Shown here piece after piece: positions 28,660 through 37,720 of a stretch of DNA of 64,000 nt. Position 1 is the first letter of the stretch. Each line of letters opens with the position of its first letter. Origin of the DNA: Streptomyces marianii (GTDB taxonomy: Bacteria > Actinomycetota > Actinomycetes > Streptomycetales > Streptomycetaceae); contig NZ_VAWE01000001.1 in the NCBI RefSeq assembly GCF_005795905.1, forward strand, positions 3,258,501-3,322,500, written 5' to 3'. Under the pieces are notes generated by a model. The model was not told the DNA's origin, did not search any database, and worked only from the letters and a program-made list of their open reading frames with translations. The translations under genes were made by a program, and so were the position numbers.

Positions 28660-29592
28660 ATGGGGTTCCTGCCGCTCTTGCCGATGAGGATGTCGGTCAC
28701 CCTGCTGCGCGCCACGGCCCTGGAGCTGGCCATCCTCACCGCGCGCGTGATCGTTTACCCCTCGGGCCTGTTTCCGGAGCGTCGCTCCCCCGGACCCGCC
28801 GCGGGACCACCGCACCCCGACGGACCATCGCACCTCGGCACAACCCCGCACCCCGATGGGCCAACGCTCCCCGACTCCCCTGACGCCGGGACACCCGACG
28901 ACCCATCGGACCTCCCGGGCTCCCCCGCACTTCCGGCGCTCCCCGCGCAGTCGTCCCCGTATCCGCCGGCCGTGCTGCTCCACGGCTTCGTGGACAACCG
29001 GTCCGTGTTCGTCCTGCTGCGGCGGTGCCTGGTACGCCAGGGCGGGCGCCATGTGGAGTCGCTCAACTACTCACCGCTGACATGCGACATCCGGACCGCC
29101 GCCGAGCTGCTGGGCCGCCATGTCGAGGAGATCTGCGCACGCACCGGCCGGCAACGGGTCGACATCGTCGGCCACAGCCTCGGCGGCCTCATCGCGCGGT
29201 ACTACGTCCAGCGGCTCGGCGGCGACCGGCGGGTCCGGACGCTCGTCACCCTCGGCACGCCCCACGCGGGCACGCGCGTCGCCCCGCTCGCCAGCGCGCA
29301 CCCCATCGTGCGCCAGATGCGCCCGGACTCCGCCGTGATCGAGGAACTGCAGGCGCCCGCGCCTGGCTGCCGGACCAGGTTCGTCAGCTTCTGGAGTGAT
29401 CTGGACCAGATCATGGTGCCGCTGGAGACCGCACGGCTGGAGCATCCGGACCTGATCGTGCGGAATGTCCACGTGAGCGGCATCGGTCATCTGGCGCTCC
29501 CGGTCCATCCGGCGGTCGCGGCGGGCATCCGCGAGGCACTCGATGCGCCCGAAACGGAATCCGAGTCGCCCGGCGCCGTTTCCGTGGCGTGA
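28660..29592 (+). CDS. Alpha/beta-hydrolase, lipase-like
   Basis: 310-residue predicted secreted or membrane-associated lipase/esterase. The nucleophile elbow GHSLGG places the catalytic Ser at residue 173. The oxyanion region is AVLLHGFVDN, a candidate Asp lies in FWSDLDQIM, and the His is in SGIGHLALPVHP. The N-terminus (FLPLLPMRMSVTLL, then ELAILTARVIVYP) is hydrophobic and may be a signal anchor. A low-complexity stretch at about 45-95 is full of Pro, His, Asp and Gly repeats of the type PHPDGP. The start ATG 28660 has GGGAGG seven bases upstream. Confidence 0.88.
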   Translation: MGFLPLLPMRMSVTLLRATALELAILTARVIVYPSGLFPERRSPGPAAGPPHPDGPSHLGTTPHPDGPTLPDSPDAGTPDDPSDLPGSPALPALPAQSSPYPPAVLLHGFVDNRSVFVLLRRCLVRQGGRHVESLNYSPLTCDIRTAAELLGRHVEEICARTGRQRVDIVGHSLGGLIARYYVQRLGGDRRVRTLVTLGTPHAGTRVAPLASAHPIVRQMRPDSAVIEELQAPAPGCRTRFVSFWSDLDQIMVPLETARLEHPDLIVRNVHVSGIGHLALPVHPAVAAGIREALDAPETESESPGAVSVA

Positions 29593-29690
29593 AGTCGAAC
29601 AACGATCGAACGTAAGGCCAAAGCTCTGCCCGCACTCCGCCGAAACACGGCCGAATGCCCGTTTCCCGCTTCCCCAAAACCTTCCGAAGA

Positions 29691-29720
29691 TTGTCGACGT
29701 CGCATACCGCCGGGTACAGT
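29691..29720 (+). promoter_or_regulatory. Promoter of the M23 peptidase gene
   Basis: TTGTCG at 29691-29696 and TACAGT at 29715-29720 are separated by 18 bases and match a housekeeping-type Streptomyces promoter. This leaves a leader of about 80 bases containing a CTGGG/CCCAG stem. Confidence 0.6.
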
Positions 29721-29806
29721 CGCGCCACTGCGTTGCCTCTGGGACCCCCTTCCGTTCGGGGCGGCCCCCAGACCCTGGTCCTGCTGCCGAGGCGAGAGAG
29801 AAGTTG

Positions 29807-31453
29807 GTGAACGACCAGCACCCCCACGCCGGGTACGACGCGTACGCCACCGGCAGCTTCGACACCGACCCGCTCTTCGGCGCCATGCCGGGCGGTTACG
29901 AGGACGGTCACCTCACCCACGGCGGTCAGTACGACAGCGGTCAGTACGACGCGACGCAGTGGTCCTCCGGCTCCCCCGCGGGCCACGAGGTCTACGGCGA
30001 CCCCCAGCATGCGTACGGGCAGCAGTACGACGCAACGCATTTCGACGGCGCGCAGTACGACGCCACCGGCCAGTGGGACGCCAACGCCTGGAACGAGGCG
30101 GGGCAGTTCACGGCGACGCAGTTCGAGAGCGCGACGCAGACCTACGACACGGGCGGCCAGTGGGCCACGGCCGGCTACGGCGCGGCGACGTCGTACGAGA
30201 CCGGCGCCTACGATGCCACCGCGTGGAACTCGGCCGGCGCTGACGCCACCGCCGTTCACCCGCAGTACGGCGACCACACCGGGCAGCTGTCCGGAACCGG
30301 GCACTCCGAGTACCCGGCATACGGGGAGCAGCACGACCCAGCCGGGACCTTCGCCCACGAACAGCTCACCCCCGCAGCAGAGTTCGGCACCTCTCACGAG
30401 ACGCAGCCCGGCACCGCGTCCGGCTACGAAACCGAAACCGGGCACGATACCGAGCCCGGCTTCGGCGGCGAGGCCGCGACCGACTCCGCGGCGGAGCACT
30501 CCGACCACTCCGATCACTCGGAACATTCTGGATACGAGCCGGAGCGGCCGACCGCATCGGACGCGTACGACGGGGAGCCGGAGTCCGGCCACGGCCACGG
30601 CCACGGCCACGAAGCCGAACTGATCGCCGACGCGGCCACCGTCGCGGCACCCGCCGTCACCCTCCCCTCCGCCGCCTCGGCCCGCCCGGTGCGCAGGGCC
30701 GGCGGCGCCCGCGGCCGCCGCCGCACCCCCGCCAAGCGTTCAGCACTCCTCACCGTGGCCGTTCCTTCCGTCTGCGTGATGGGGGTCGCCGGTGTCGCGG
30801 CGGCCTCGGTCGGCGGACTCACCGACGGCGAGCAGCAGAAGGACGACAACACCGCGGTCACGGCCGCCGATCCGTCGTCCGTGAAGCCGGTCGCCGCGAA
30901 CAACGCCCTCGACACCCAGCTCGCCGCGCTCAACGCCGACGTCCGCGACTTCGGCGACCGCGCGAGCCGGACCCAGGAACGCATCGACCTCAAGGCGCGG
31001 CAGGAGGCGGAACGCAAGAAGCGCGAGGAGGAAGCCGCCCTCCGCGAGCGGCTGCGCCCCAAGTTCGCCCTCCCCGTCGCCCAGCACGGCCTCAGCGCCT
31101 ACTACGGCCAGGCCGGTGTCAACTGGATGTCCATGCACACCGGAATCGACTTCCCCGTCTCGTACGGGACGCCGGTGATGGCCGCGACCGACGGCACCGT
31201 GCGGACGCAGTGGAACAGCGCGTACGGAAACATGGCCATCGTCACCGCCGCCGACGGCACGGAGACCTGGTACTGCCATCTGAGCAGCACCAAGATCCGC
31301 TCCGGCAAGGTCAAGGCCGGTGAAGTCATCGCCTATTCGGGTAACTCGGGCAACTCGACCGGTCCGCATCTGCACTTCGAGGTACGGCCCGGCGGAGGGT
31401 CCGCGATCGACCCGCTGTCGTGGCTGCGCAGCCACGGCCTCAGCCCGACCTGA
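29807..31453 (+). CDS. M23 metallopeptidase with single membrane anchor
   Basis: 548-residue cell-wall endopeptidase candidate. The first 340 residues are low-complexity and rich in Gln, Tyr, Thr, Asp, Gly, Glu and His (repeats such as QYDATQW and ATQFES). A transmembrane segment (LLTVAVPSVCVMGVAGVAAA) and a short coiled coil (QERIDLKARQEAERKKREEE) follow. The C-terminal M23 domain has zinc ligands HTGIDFP and HLHFEV with intact YCHLSS. The start is GTG 29807, with TTG 29804 as an adjacent alternative behind GAGAGAGAAG. The peptidase domain faces outside if the long N-terminus is cytosolic, an unusual layout. Function in peptidoglycan turnover is by family. Confidence 0.9.
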   Translation: MNDQHPHAGYDAYATGSFDTDPLFGAMPGGYEDGHLTHGGQYDSGQYDATQWSSGSPAGHEVYGDPQHAYGQQYDATHFDGAQYDATGQWDANAWNEAGQFTATQFESATQTYDTGGQWATAGYGAATSYETGAYDATAWNSAGADATAVHPQYGDHTGQLSGTGHSEYPAYGEQHDPAGTFAHEQLTPAAEFGTSHETQPGTASGYETETGHDTEPGFGGEAATDSAAEHSDHSDHSEHSGYEPERPTASDAYDGEPESGHGHGHGHEAELIADAATVAAPAVTLPSAASARPVRRAGGARGRRRTPAKRSALLTVAVPSVCVMGVAGVAAASVGGLTDGEQQKDDNTAVTAADPSSVKPVAANNALDTQLAALNADVRDFGDRASRTQERIDLKARQEAERKKREEEAALRERLRPKFALPVAQHGLSAYYGQAGVNWMSMHTGIDFPVSYGTPVMAATDGTVRTQWNSAYGNMAIVTAADGTETWYCHLSSTKIRSGKVKAGEVIAYSGNSGNSTGPHLHFEVRPGGGSAIDPLSWLRSHGLSPT

Positions 31454-31824
31454 TCCGGCGGACGCCCGTGCGTACGACCCGGCCCGAACCACCCGGCCCG
31501 TGGTGCGCTTTCTGCGACCGCACCTGAGTCCTCGGCCCGCGCCCGCACCGGCACACCGCCGGCCCCGCGCGAGCCGTCGGCCACGCCCGCAGACCTCAGG
31601 GCCTGCCGAGCCCGCCGGTTCACTCCGTGCCCCGGGCCGCCCGCACCCGTCGGGTCGCCCCGACGCCGCCCATCCCACCTGCGCACGTTGCGGTGGGCCA
31701 CGGTGCACCGGCCCCCTCAGGCGCTCCGCAGGCGAACGCCGCAGAGCCCCACGACACCCCGCGGCACCCCGCGGCACCCCGTGCTCTCCGCGGATCCTCC
31801 GGATTCCGACCGGTTCTCAGCCCG
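31454..31824. other. Intergenic region between the M23 peptidase gene and pcrA
   Basis: 370 very GC-rich bases between convergent genes. ACCCCGCGGC occurs in tandem at about 31756-31785 and the inverted CGCGGATCC/GGATTCCG pair at 31796-31810 may help termination. No gene is apparent. Confidence 0.4.
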
Positions 31825-34290
31825 TCAGAGCTTCTCCACCGGCGCGTACCGCAGCAGCAGCCGCTTCGGCTTGGTGTCGCCGAAGTCGATCGTCGCCTGG
31901 GCGTCAGCGCCCGAGCCCGTCACCGCCATCACGGTCCCCAGTCCGAACTGGTCGTGGGTGACGCGGTCCCCGACGGCCAGGGCGATCACGGGCTTGTCCG
32001 TCGTCCGCCGCGTGGCGAAGCCCGAGGGGCCGGAGCGGGACCGGGACGACGAGAGCGCCGAGGCGATGCCGGACGTCGGCCCCGCAGGCGCCGCCATCGG
32101 GCCCGTCCGCTTCCACTGCAGATGCGCGTCCGGGATCTCCTCGAGGAAGCGCGAGGGCGGGTTGTAGGCGGGCTGGCCCCAGGCGCTGCGCATCGAGGAA
32201 CGCGTCAGGTAGAGGCGCTCACGGGCACGGGTGATCCCCACATACGCCAGACGGCGTTCCTCCTCCAGCTCCTTGGTCTGGCCGAGTGCCCGCATGTGCG
32301 GGAAGACGCCGTCCTCCATGCCGGTGAGGAACACGACGGGGAACTCCAGGCCCTTCGCCGTGTGCAGCGTCATCAGCGTGATGACGCCGCTGCCCTCCTC
32401 GTCCTCGTCGGGGATCTGGTCGGAGTCGGCGACGAGCGCGACCTGCTCCAGGAACTCGGCGAGCGTACCCGCCCCCTCCTCGGCGCCGCGCTCCTGCTCG
32501 AACTCCAGGGCCACCGCCGCGAGTTCCTGGAGGTTCTCGATACGGGTCTCGTCCTGGGGGTCGGTGGAGGCCTGCAGCTCGGCGAGATAGCCGGTCCGCT
32601 CCAGCACGGCCTCCAGCACCACCGCGGGGCCCGCGCCCGAGTCGACGATCGTGCGCAGCTCCTCCATGAGCGTGTTGAAGCGCTTCACGGCGTTGGCGGA
32701 GCGGGCTGCCATGCCGTACGCCTCGTCGACGCGGCGCAGCGCCTGCGGGAACGTGATCCTCTCCCGCAGGGCGAGCGCGTCGATCATCGCCTCGGCGCGC
32801 TCGCCGATGCCGCGCTTCGGGACGTTCAGGATCCGCCGCAGTGGCACGTTGTCCTCGGGGTTGGCGAGGACGCGGAGGTATGCCAGGACGTCCCGGACCT
32901 CCTTGCGCTCGTAGAAACGCACACCGCCGACGACCTTGTACGGCAGGCCGACGCGGATGAAGATCTCCTCGAAGACACGGGACTGGGCGTTGGTCCGGTA
33001 GAAGACCGCCACGTCGCCGGCCTTGGCTCCGCCCGCGTCCGTCAGCCGGTCGATCTCGTCGGCGACGAACTGGGCCTCGTCGTGCTCGGTGTCCGCGACG
33101 TAGCCGGTGATCTGCGCTCCGGCGCCCGCGTTCGTCCACAGGTTCTTGGGACGGCGGCTCTCGTTGCGCTCGATCACGGCGTTGGCCGCGGAGAGGATCG
33201 TCTGGGACGAGCGGTAGTTCTGCTCGAGCAGGATCGTGGTCGCGTCCGGGTAGTCCTCCTCGAACTGGAGGATGTTGCGGATCGTGGCACCGCGGAACGC
33301 GTAGATCGACTGGTCGGCGTCGCCCACCACGCACAGTTCGGCGGGGCCGAGGTCGTCGTGGCCCGTGCCGACCAGTTCGCGCACGAGTGTGTACTGGGCG
33401 TGGTTGGTGTCCTGGTACTCGTCGACCAGGACGTGGCGGAACCGGCGCCGGTAGTGCTCGGCGACGTCCGGGAACGCCTGGAGCAGATGGACCGTCGTCA
33501 TGATGATGTCGTCGAAGTCCAGCGCGTTGGCCTCGCGCAGGCGGGCCTGGTACATCCGGTACGCCTCGGCCAGCGTCTTCTCGAAGCCTCCGGCCTGGGC
33601 GTCACCCCCGCCTGCCTGGTCGGCGAAGGCCTCCTCGTCGATCAGCTCGTTCTTCAGGTTCGAGATCTTGGCGCTGAACGACTTCGGCGGGTACCGCTTC
33701 GGGTCGAGGTCCAGATCGCGGCAGACCAGTGCCATCAGCCGCTTGGAGTCGGCGGCGTCGTAGATCGAGAAGGACGACGTGAAGCCGAGCCTCTTGCTCT
33801 CGCGGCGCAGTATGCGGACACACGCGCTGTGGAAGGTGGAGACCCACATGGCGCGGGCGCGCGGGCCGACGAGCTGCTCGACGCGCTCCTTCATCTCGCC
33901 CGCGGCCTTGTTGGTGAACGTGATGGCCAGTATCTGGCCGGGGTGGACGTCGCGGGTCGCCAGCAGATGGGCGATCCGGTGGGTCAGCACCCGGGTCTTG
34001 CCGGAGCCGGCGCCGGCGACGATGAGCAGCGGCGATCCCGTGTGGACGACGGCGGCGCGCTGCTGTTCGTTCAGCCCGTCGAGCAGGGCCGCCGGGTCGA
34101 TGACGGGCCGCGGGGCACCGTTGCGGTAGTGGACGTCCCCGGACGGGGGCAGGTCGAACCTGCCCTCGAAGAGGTCGTGCGGGACCTCGTCCGCGGGCGG
34201 GTGCTCGTCGTCCTCCGGTGGCGGGGGCTCCTCCGGGGCCGCGGTGCGCTGGAGGTCCGCCAGGAAACTGTCGTCAAAGAGGCTGCTCAT
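31825..34290 (-). CDS. pcrA: UvrD/PcrA-type ATP-dependent DNA helicase
   Basis: 821-residue superfamily 1A 3'-5' DNA helicase for repair and clearing of replication obstacles. The Q motif LNEQQRAA is at 73-80 and Walker A GAGSGKT at 93-99. Later motifs are TFTNKAAGEM, the Walker B region VLVDEYQDTNHAQ, GDADQSIYAFRGA, the TLHTAKGLEFPVVFL block, and YVGITRARERLYLTRSS. It ends in a short PcrA tail with TVMAVTGSG and TIDFGD, the RNA-polymerase-interacting type. An Asp/Glu/Pro-rich N-terminal extension of about 60 residues precedes the core. It is a single-gene unit. Confidence 0.97.
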   Translation of the reverse strand: MSSLFDDSFLADLQRTAAPEEPPPPEDDEHPPADEVPHDLFEGRFDLPPSGDVHYRNGAPRPVIDPAALLDGLNEQQRAAVVHTGSPLLIVAGAGSGKTRVLTHRIAHLLATRDVHPGQILAITFTNKAAGEMKERVEQLVGPRARAMWVSTFHSACVRILRRESKRLGFTSSFSIYDAADSKRLMALVCRDLDLDPKRYPPKSFSAKISNLKNELIDEEAFADQAGGGDAQAGGFEKTLAEAYRMYQARLREANALDFDDIIMTTVHLLQAFPDVAEHYRRRFRHVLVDEYQDTNHAQYTLVRELVGTGHDDLGPAELCVVGDADQSIYAFRGATIRNILQFEEDYPDATTILLEQNYRSSQTILSAANAVIERNESRRPKNLWTNAGAGAQITGYVADTEHDEAQFVADEIDRLTDAGGAKAGDVAVFYRTNAQSRVFEEIFIRVGLPYKVVGGVRFYERKEVRDVLAYLRVLANPEDNVPLRRILNVPKRGIGERAEAMIDALALRERITFPQALRRVDEAYGMAARSANAVKRFNTLMEELRTIVDSGAGPAVVLEAVLERTGYLAELQASTDPQDETRIENLQELAAVALEFEQERGAEEGAGTLAEFLEQVALVADSDQIPDEDEEGSGVITLMTLHTAKGLEFPVVFLTGMEDGVFPHMRALGQTKELEEERRLAYVGITRARERLYLTRSSMRSAWGQPAYNPPSRFLEEIPDAHLQWKRTGPMAAPAGPTSGIASALSSSRSRSGPSGFATRRTTDKPVIALAVGDRVTHDQFGLGTVMAVTGSGADAQATIDFGDTKPKRLLLRYAPVEKL

Positions 34291-34426
34291 CGCTCTCCGA
34301 GTCTAGGCGGCCCCGCCGACAGCCCGTTGCCGCCTTCGCGGGAATCACCATCGGACACCTCCAGTCATGACACGGACACATAGCGCCAAGGTAACGGAAA
34401 TGTATCGGGCATATCGACCACTCTCC

Positions 34427-34456
34427 TTCACAGCAGCACCACACTTTGGCTAGCGT
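34427..34456 (+). promoter_or_regulatory. Promoter of the riboswitch-controlled NlpC/P60 gene
   Basis: TTCACA (34427-34432) and TAGCGT (34451-34456) are spaced by 18 bases. Transcription would start at about 34463, shortly before the predicted c-di-AMP riboswitch. Confidence 0.7.
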
Positions 34457-34492
34457 GCTCGCCCAGGCAGCCCGTACCCCCTTCGGCGAACC

Positions 34493-34651
34493 ACGCCGGC
34501 CGGGCAGCCGCGCCGAATCCGTGCCCCTCGCAGAGGAGTTCGGAACCGGGGACCCACTCAAGCACAACCGGGGTGAATCGGGCCTGGTTTCACCTGGCCC
34601 GTAGGGCAACCTTCCGTTCCGTCCGAACCCGACAGCTAACCCGGTAGGCGT
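34493..34651 (+). ncRNA. ydaO-type (c-di-AMP) riboswitch
   Basis: The leader contains the conserved elements of the actinobacterial ydaO/yuaA motif in the right order. They are CGGAACCGGGGACCCA, then CCGGGGTGAATCGGGCC, then the GGCCCGTAGGGCAACC segment and finally CCCGACAGCTAACCCGGTAG. The ends can pair (ACGCC at 34493-34497 with GGCGT at 34647-34651). In Streptomyces this element controls cell-wall hydrolase genes and shuts expression off when c-di-AMP is high. The NlpC/P60 gene starts about 20 bases downstream, which fits. Confidence 0.93.
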
Positions 34652-34673
34652 TCCACGGAAGGAGATGCCGGCC

Positions 34674-35837
34674 TTGGCGTCGCACCGCAAGCCGCGCAGC
34701 CGCACACGTACGAACACACCTGCCGTCGGGATCACGACGGCCGCCATAGCGGGGGTCTCGCTCCTCTCGGCACAGAATGCGACAGCCGACCCGAAGCCCA
34801 GCATCGAGGAAGTCCAGAAGAAGGTCGACGACCTCTACCGCCAGGCTGGTTCATCGACCCAGGAGTACAACAAGGCGAAGGAGTCCACCGAGCAGCAGCG
34901 CCGCAAGGTGGACCGTGCCCTCGACGAGGCCGCCGAGCGCACGGAGGCCCTCAACGAGTCCCGGCGTGCCCTCGGTTCGTACGCGGCCGCCCAGTACCGC
35001 ACCGGCGCCGTCACCCCGACCGCCGCACTGCTCTTCGCCGACAACCCTCAGTCCTACGCCGACCAGACACAACTGATGGACCGGCTGACCGAGCAGCAGC
35101 GCGGAGCCGTCGCCGACCACGAGACCCAGCGGGCCGAGGCTGCGAAGCAACGCGCCCAGGCCACCAGGAGCCTGGAGACGCTCACGGACTCTCAGGATTC
35201 GCTGCGCGCCAGGAAGCAGGCCGTCCAGAAGAAGCTCGCCGAGGCGCGGGAGCTGCTGTCGCAGCTGACCGCCGAGGAGCGCGCGCGGCTCGCCGAACTC
35301 GAGCGCAAGAAGGAGGAGGAAGCCCGCCGGAAGGCCGAGGCGAGGGCCAAGGCCGAGGCGGAGGCCGAGGCCGAGGCCGAGCGGCAGCTCCAGGAGCGTG
35401 AGCAGCGGGAGCGGGAACAGGCGGGCACGGACACCGGCACCGGCACCGGCACCGGGGCGGCTTCCGGAACAACCGGCGGCACGTACGCGGCCAAGGCCGA
35501 GAAGGTGCTCTCCTTCGCGCGGGCTCAGATCGGCAAGCCGTACGTCTGGGGCGCGACGGGCCCTAGCTCGTACGACTGCTCCGGGCTCACCCAGGCCGCC
35601 TGGCGCGCGGCGGGCGTCGACCTGCCCCGGACCACCTGGGACCAGGTGAAGGCCGGACAGAGTGTGGCGACGGCCGACCTGCTCCCGGGTGACCTGGTCT
35701 TCTTCTACGACGACATCAGCCACGTCGGGATCTACATCGGCGACGGCAAGATGATCCACGCCCCCAAGCCGGGCGCGAACGTCCGCGAGGAGTCGATCTA
35801 CTACATGCCGATCCACAGCAGCATCCGGCCCGCGTAG
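34674..35837 (+). CDS. NlpC/P60 peptidoglycan hydrolase under a c-di-AMP riboswitch
   Basis: Secreted endopeptidase of 387 residues from the chosen start. It has a signal peptide (ending near NATADP) and a long coiled-coil region (about 45-250, with a Lys/Glu/Ala-rich stretch). A short Gly/Thr linker precedes the C-terminal NlpC/P60 domain, with catalytic Cys in SYDCSGLTQAAW, His in SHVGIYIG and the third polar residue in MIHAP. The ribosome binding site decides the start. GGAAGGAG ends directly at the ATG 34665, which is too close, but lies nine bases from TTG 34674. That TTG gives MASHRKPRSR, parallel to the paralogue at 36671. Confidence 0.93.
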   Translation: MASHRKPRSRTRTNTPAVGITTAAIAGVSLLSAQNATADPKPSIEEVQKKVDDLYRQAGSSTQEYNKAKESTEQQRRKVDRALDEAAERTEALNESRRALGSYAAAQYRTGAVTPTAALLFADNPQSYADQTQLMDRLTEQQRGAVADHETQRAEAAKQRAQATRSLETLTDSQDSLRARKQAVQKKLAEARELLSQLTAEERARLAELERKKEEEARRKAEARAKAEAEAEAEAERQLQEREQREREQAGTDTGTGTGTGAASGTTGGTYAAKAEKVLSFARAQIGKPYVWGATGPSSYDCSGLTQAAWRAAGVDLPRTTWDQVKAGQSVATADLLPGDLVFFYDDISHVGIYIGDGKMIHAPKPGANVREESIYYMPIHSSIRPA

Positions 35838-35887
35838 CGTTCACGCGGGCCGGAGGCCCGTGACCGCCGCACTCGCGGAGTCACGGA

Positions 35888-35930
35888 CTCGCGCCGCAAC
35901 GCCCTTCGGAAGAGGGGGTTGCGGCGCGAG
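35888..35930. terminator. Terminator after the riboswitch-controlled NlpC/P60 gene
   Basis: CTCGCGCCGCAAC (35888-35900) pairs perfectly with GTTGCGGCGCGAG (35918-35930). A second inverted repeat, CCGTGAC with GTCACGG, lies just before it. It separates two convergent genes. Confidence 0.75.
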
Positions 35931-36066
35931 CCGTATACGGGAGGGGCCGGCGGTGCGGCGGGAACCGGGCCCGGGGCCCGCTCCGCCGCGGAGGCTCCCG
36001 GGCGGCTCAGGGCCGCGCGGCCGTGATGCCGCCGCCGCGGGCGGACGCCCGGGGGCTTCGGACCAC

Positions 36067-36420
36067 TCAGGTCCAGAGGGTCGCGATGAGGACGTTCGCC
36101 AGGGTCAGGCCGCCGACCGCCCCGAACACCCCCTTGTCCACGGTCTCCTCGTCCCGCTTGACGTAGACCAGTGCAATGATCACCACGAGCACGGCGAGCT
36201 TGATGCCGATCTTGAGGTTGTTCACGGGCTGGTCGTCCGCCTGGTTCAGTCCGACCAGCGCCACGCCCGTCACCAGCATGGTCAGCGCGCCGTGCAACAT
36301 CCCGGGGGTGAAGCGCGCGGTCCCCGCCCCCATCGCCTTCATCTGGGTGAGGAAGCCGCCGAGCAGCGCCGCGATACCGATGATGTGCAGGGCGACGAAG
36401 ACATTGATGAGTACGTCCAT
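36067..36420 (-). CDS. Small four-helix membrane protein
   Basis: 117-residue integral membrane protein of unknown function. Four hydrophobic segments cover nearly the whole chain (NVFVALHIIGIAALLGGFL, LTMLVTGVALVGL, IGIKLAVLVVIIALVYV, GGLTLANVLIATLW). His at residue 12 in the first helix and the fold pattern are shared with uncharacterised DUF-type haem-copper-like small membrane proteins. I cannot assign one. The start is ATG 36420; an upstream in-frame ATG at 36489 would add 23 charged residues. It lies between two NlpC/P60 genes on the opposite strand. Confidence 0.82.
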   Translation of the reverse strand: MDVLINVFVALHIIGIAALLGGFLTQMKAMGAGTARFTPGMLHGALTMLVTGVALVGLNQADDQPVNNLKIGIKLAVLVVIIALVYVKRDEETVDKGVFGAVGGLTLANVLIATLWT

Positions 36421-36624
36421 GGCACCGGAGCCTAGCCGGACGGTCCCAAAGCGAACCCGGACGGTCCTTCTCATGCCAATTCCGTTCATGGCGCCACTTC
36501 TTCGTGACCGACAGCTCTAGCGTCCTCACCCAGGTGGCCGGCTCCACCACCGTCCGTACCCGGACGGCTGCCGACCGCCCCCGCCGGAAGAGCCGGTGGC
36601 GGGCCGCTCCCCCTGTGCGGTCCG

Positions 36625-36646
36625 CCGCCGGTACCCGTACCGGCGG
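36625..36646 (+). promoter_or_regulatory. Leader hairpin before the second NlpC/P60 gene
   Basis: CCGCCGGTAC (36625-36634) and GTACCGGCGG (36637-36646) form a nearly uninterrupted stem only eight bases before the GGAAGG ribosome site. It might act on translation or RNA stability. A TAGCGT -10-like sequence lies upstream at 36518-36523. No riboswitch consensus is present, unlike the paralogue at 34674. Confidence 0.4.
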
Positions 36647-36670
36647 GCCCCTACGGAAGGACGGGCCCTC

Positions 36671-37720
36671 GTGGCAGCGCACCGCAAGCCCAGGCAGCGC
36701 ACGCTTCCCGGCACCGCCGCACGCCTCTCCGCCACTCTCGCGCTCGCCGGTGCGGCCACCGCCACCGCCTTCGAGGGCGCCGGGCACGCCGAGCCGTTGC
36801 CCGGTCCGGACGAGGTCCGGGCCGGGGCGGACCGGCTCTACCAGGAGGCGGAGGCCGAGACCGAGAAGTACAACGGGGCGAAGGAGAAGGCCGATACGGC
36901 ACGGAGGGAGGCCGGGGAACTCCGCGACGAGGCCGCCCGGCGCACGCAGCGCCTGAACGCCTCCCGCGACGCGCTGGGTTCCTTCGCGACGGCGCAGTAC
37001 CGGGCGGGCGGCCTCGATCCCGCCCTGCGGCTCGTCCTCCACTCCGACCCGGCGCGATACCTCGCGGGCGCCGAGCTGACCGAGCGGGTCGGTGACCGCC
37101 AGGCCGCGGCCCTCGCCGCGGTGCGGCGGCAGATGAGGGAGCTCGAGCAGGTGCGCGCCGAGGCCGGTGAGCGGCTCGCCGAGCTCGAGGAGCAGCGGGC
37201 GCACGTGGCCCACCACCGCGCGGAGGTACGGAAGAAGCTGGCCGCGGCCGAGGCCCTGCTGGCACGCCTCACCCCCGAGCAGCGCGCCGCCTACGCCGGC
37301 CGGGACGGCGCCGCCACGGGCCGTGCGGACCGCGACACGGTCCGCACCGCTCCCGCCGCCGACGCGCCCAACCCCCGTGCCGCACAAGCCGTCGCCTATG
37401 CCTACGGGGCACTCGGCAAGCCCTACGTCTGGGGCGCGACGGGGCCGTCCGCCTTCGACTGCTCGGGGCTGACCCAGGCCGCCTGGCGCTCCGCCGGGGT
37501 CGCGCTGCCGCGTACCACGTACACCCAGATCAACGCGGGACAGCGGGTGCCGCGGTCCCGACTCGCGCCGGGAGACCTGGTGTTCTTCTACTCCGGCGTC
37601 TCGCACGTGGGGCTGTACATCGGCGGTGGCCGGATGATCCACGCCCCTCGCCCGGGAGCCCCCGTACGGATCGCGCCGATCGACCAGATGCCCTACGCGG
37701 GAGCGACGCGGATCGCCTGA
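36671..37720 (+). CDS. NlpC/P60 peptidoglycan hydrolase (second paralogue)
   Basis: 349-residue secreted endopeptidase, a paralogue of the gene at 34674. It has a signal peptide (LSATLALAGAATATA), a coiled coil (about 40-200), a short linker and an NlpC/P60 domain with Cys in AFDCSGLTQAAW, His in SHVGLYIG and MIHAP. The start is GTG 36671 (VAAHRKPRQRTL) behind GGAAGGAC. The two genes are separated only by a small membrane-protein gene on the other strand, so they look like an old tandem duplication. This copy has lost or never had the c-di-AMP riboswitch. Confidence 0.93.
   Translation: MAAHRKPRQRTLPGTAARLSATLALAGAATATAFEGAGHAEPLPGPDEVRAGADRLYQEAEAETEKYNGAKEKADTARREAGELRDEAARRTQRLNASRDALGSFATAQYRAGGLDPALRLVLHSDPARYLAGAELTERVGDRQAAALAAVRRQMRELEQVRAEAGERLAELEEQRAHVAHHRAEVRKKLAAAEALLARLTPEQRAAYAGRDGAATGRADRDTVRTAPAADAPNPRAAQAVAYAYGALGKPYVWGATGPSAFDCSGLTQAAWRSAGVALPRTTYTQINAGQRVPRSRLAPGDLVFFYSGVSHVGLYIGGGRMIHAPRPGAPVRIAPIDQMPYAGATRIA

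Noticed and set aside
29593..29806. c-di-AMP riboswitch before the M23 peptidase gene
   Set aside because: I looked for the ydaO elements seen at 34493-34651 because the gene type would suit it, but the conserved GGGGAACC, GGTGAATC and CAGCTAACC blocks are absent.
31627..34383. Long plus-strand open frame opposite pcrA
   Set aside because: Shadow of the helicase gene.
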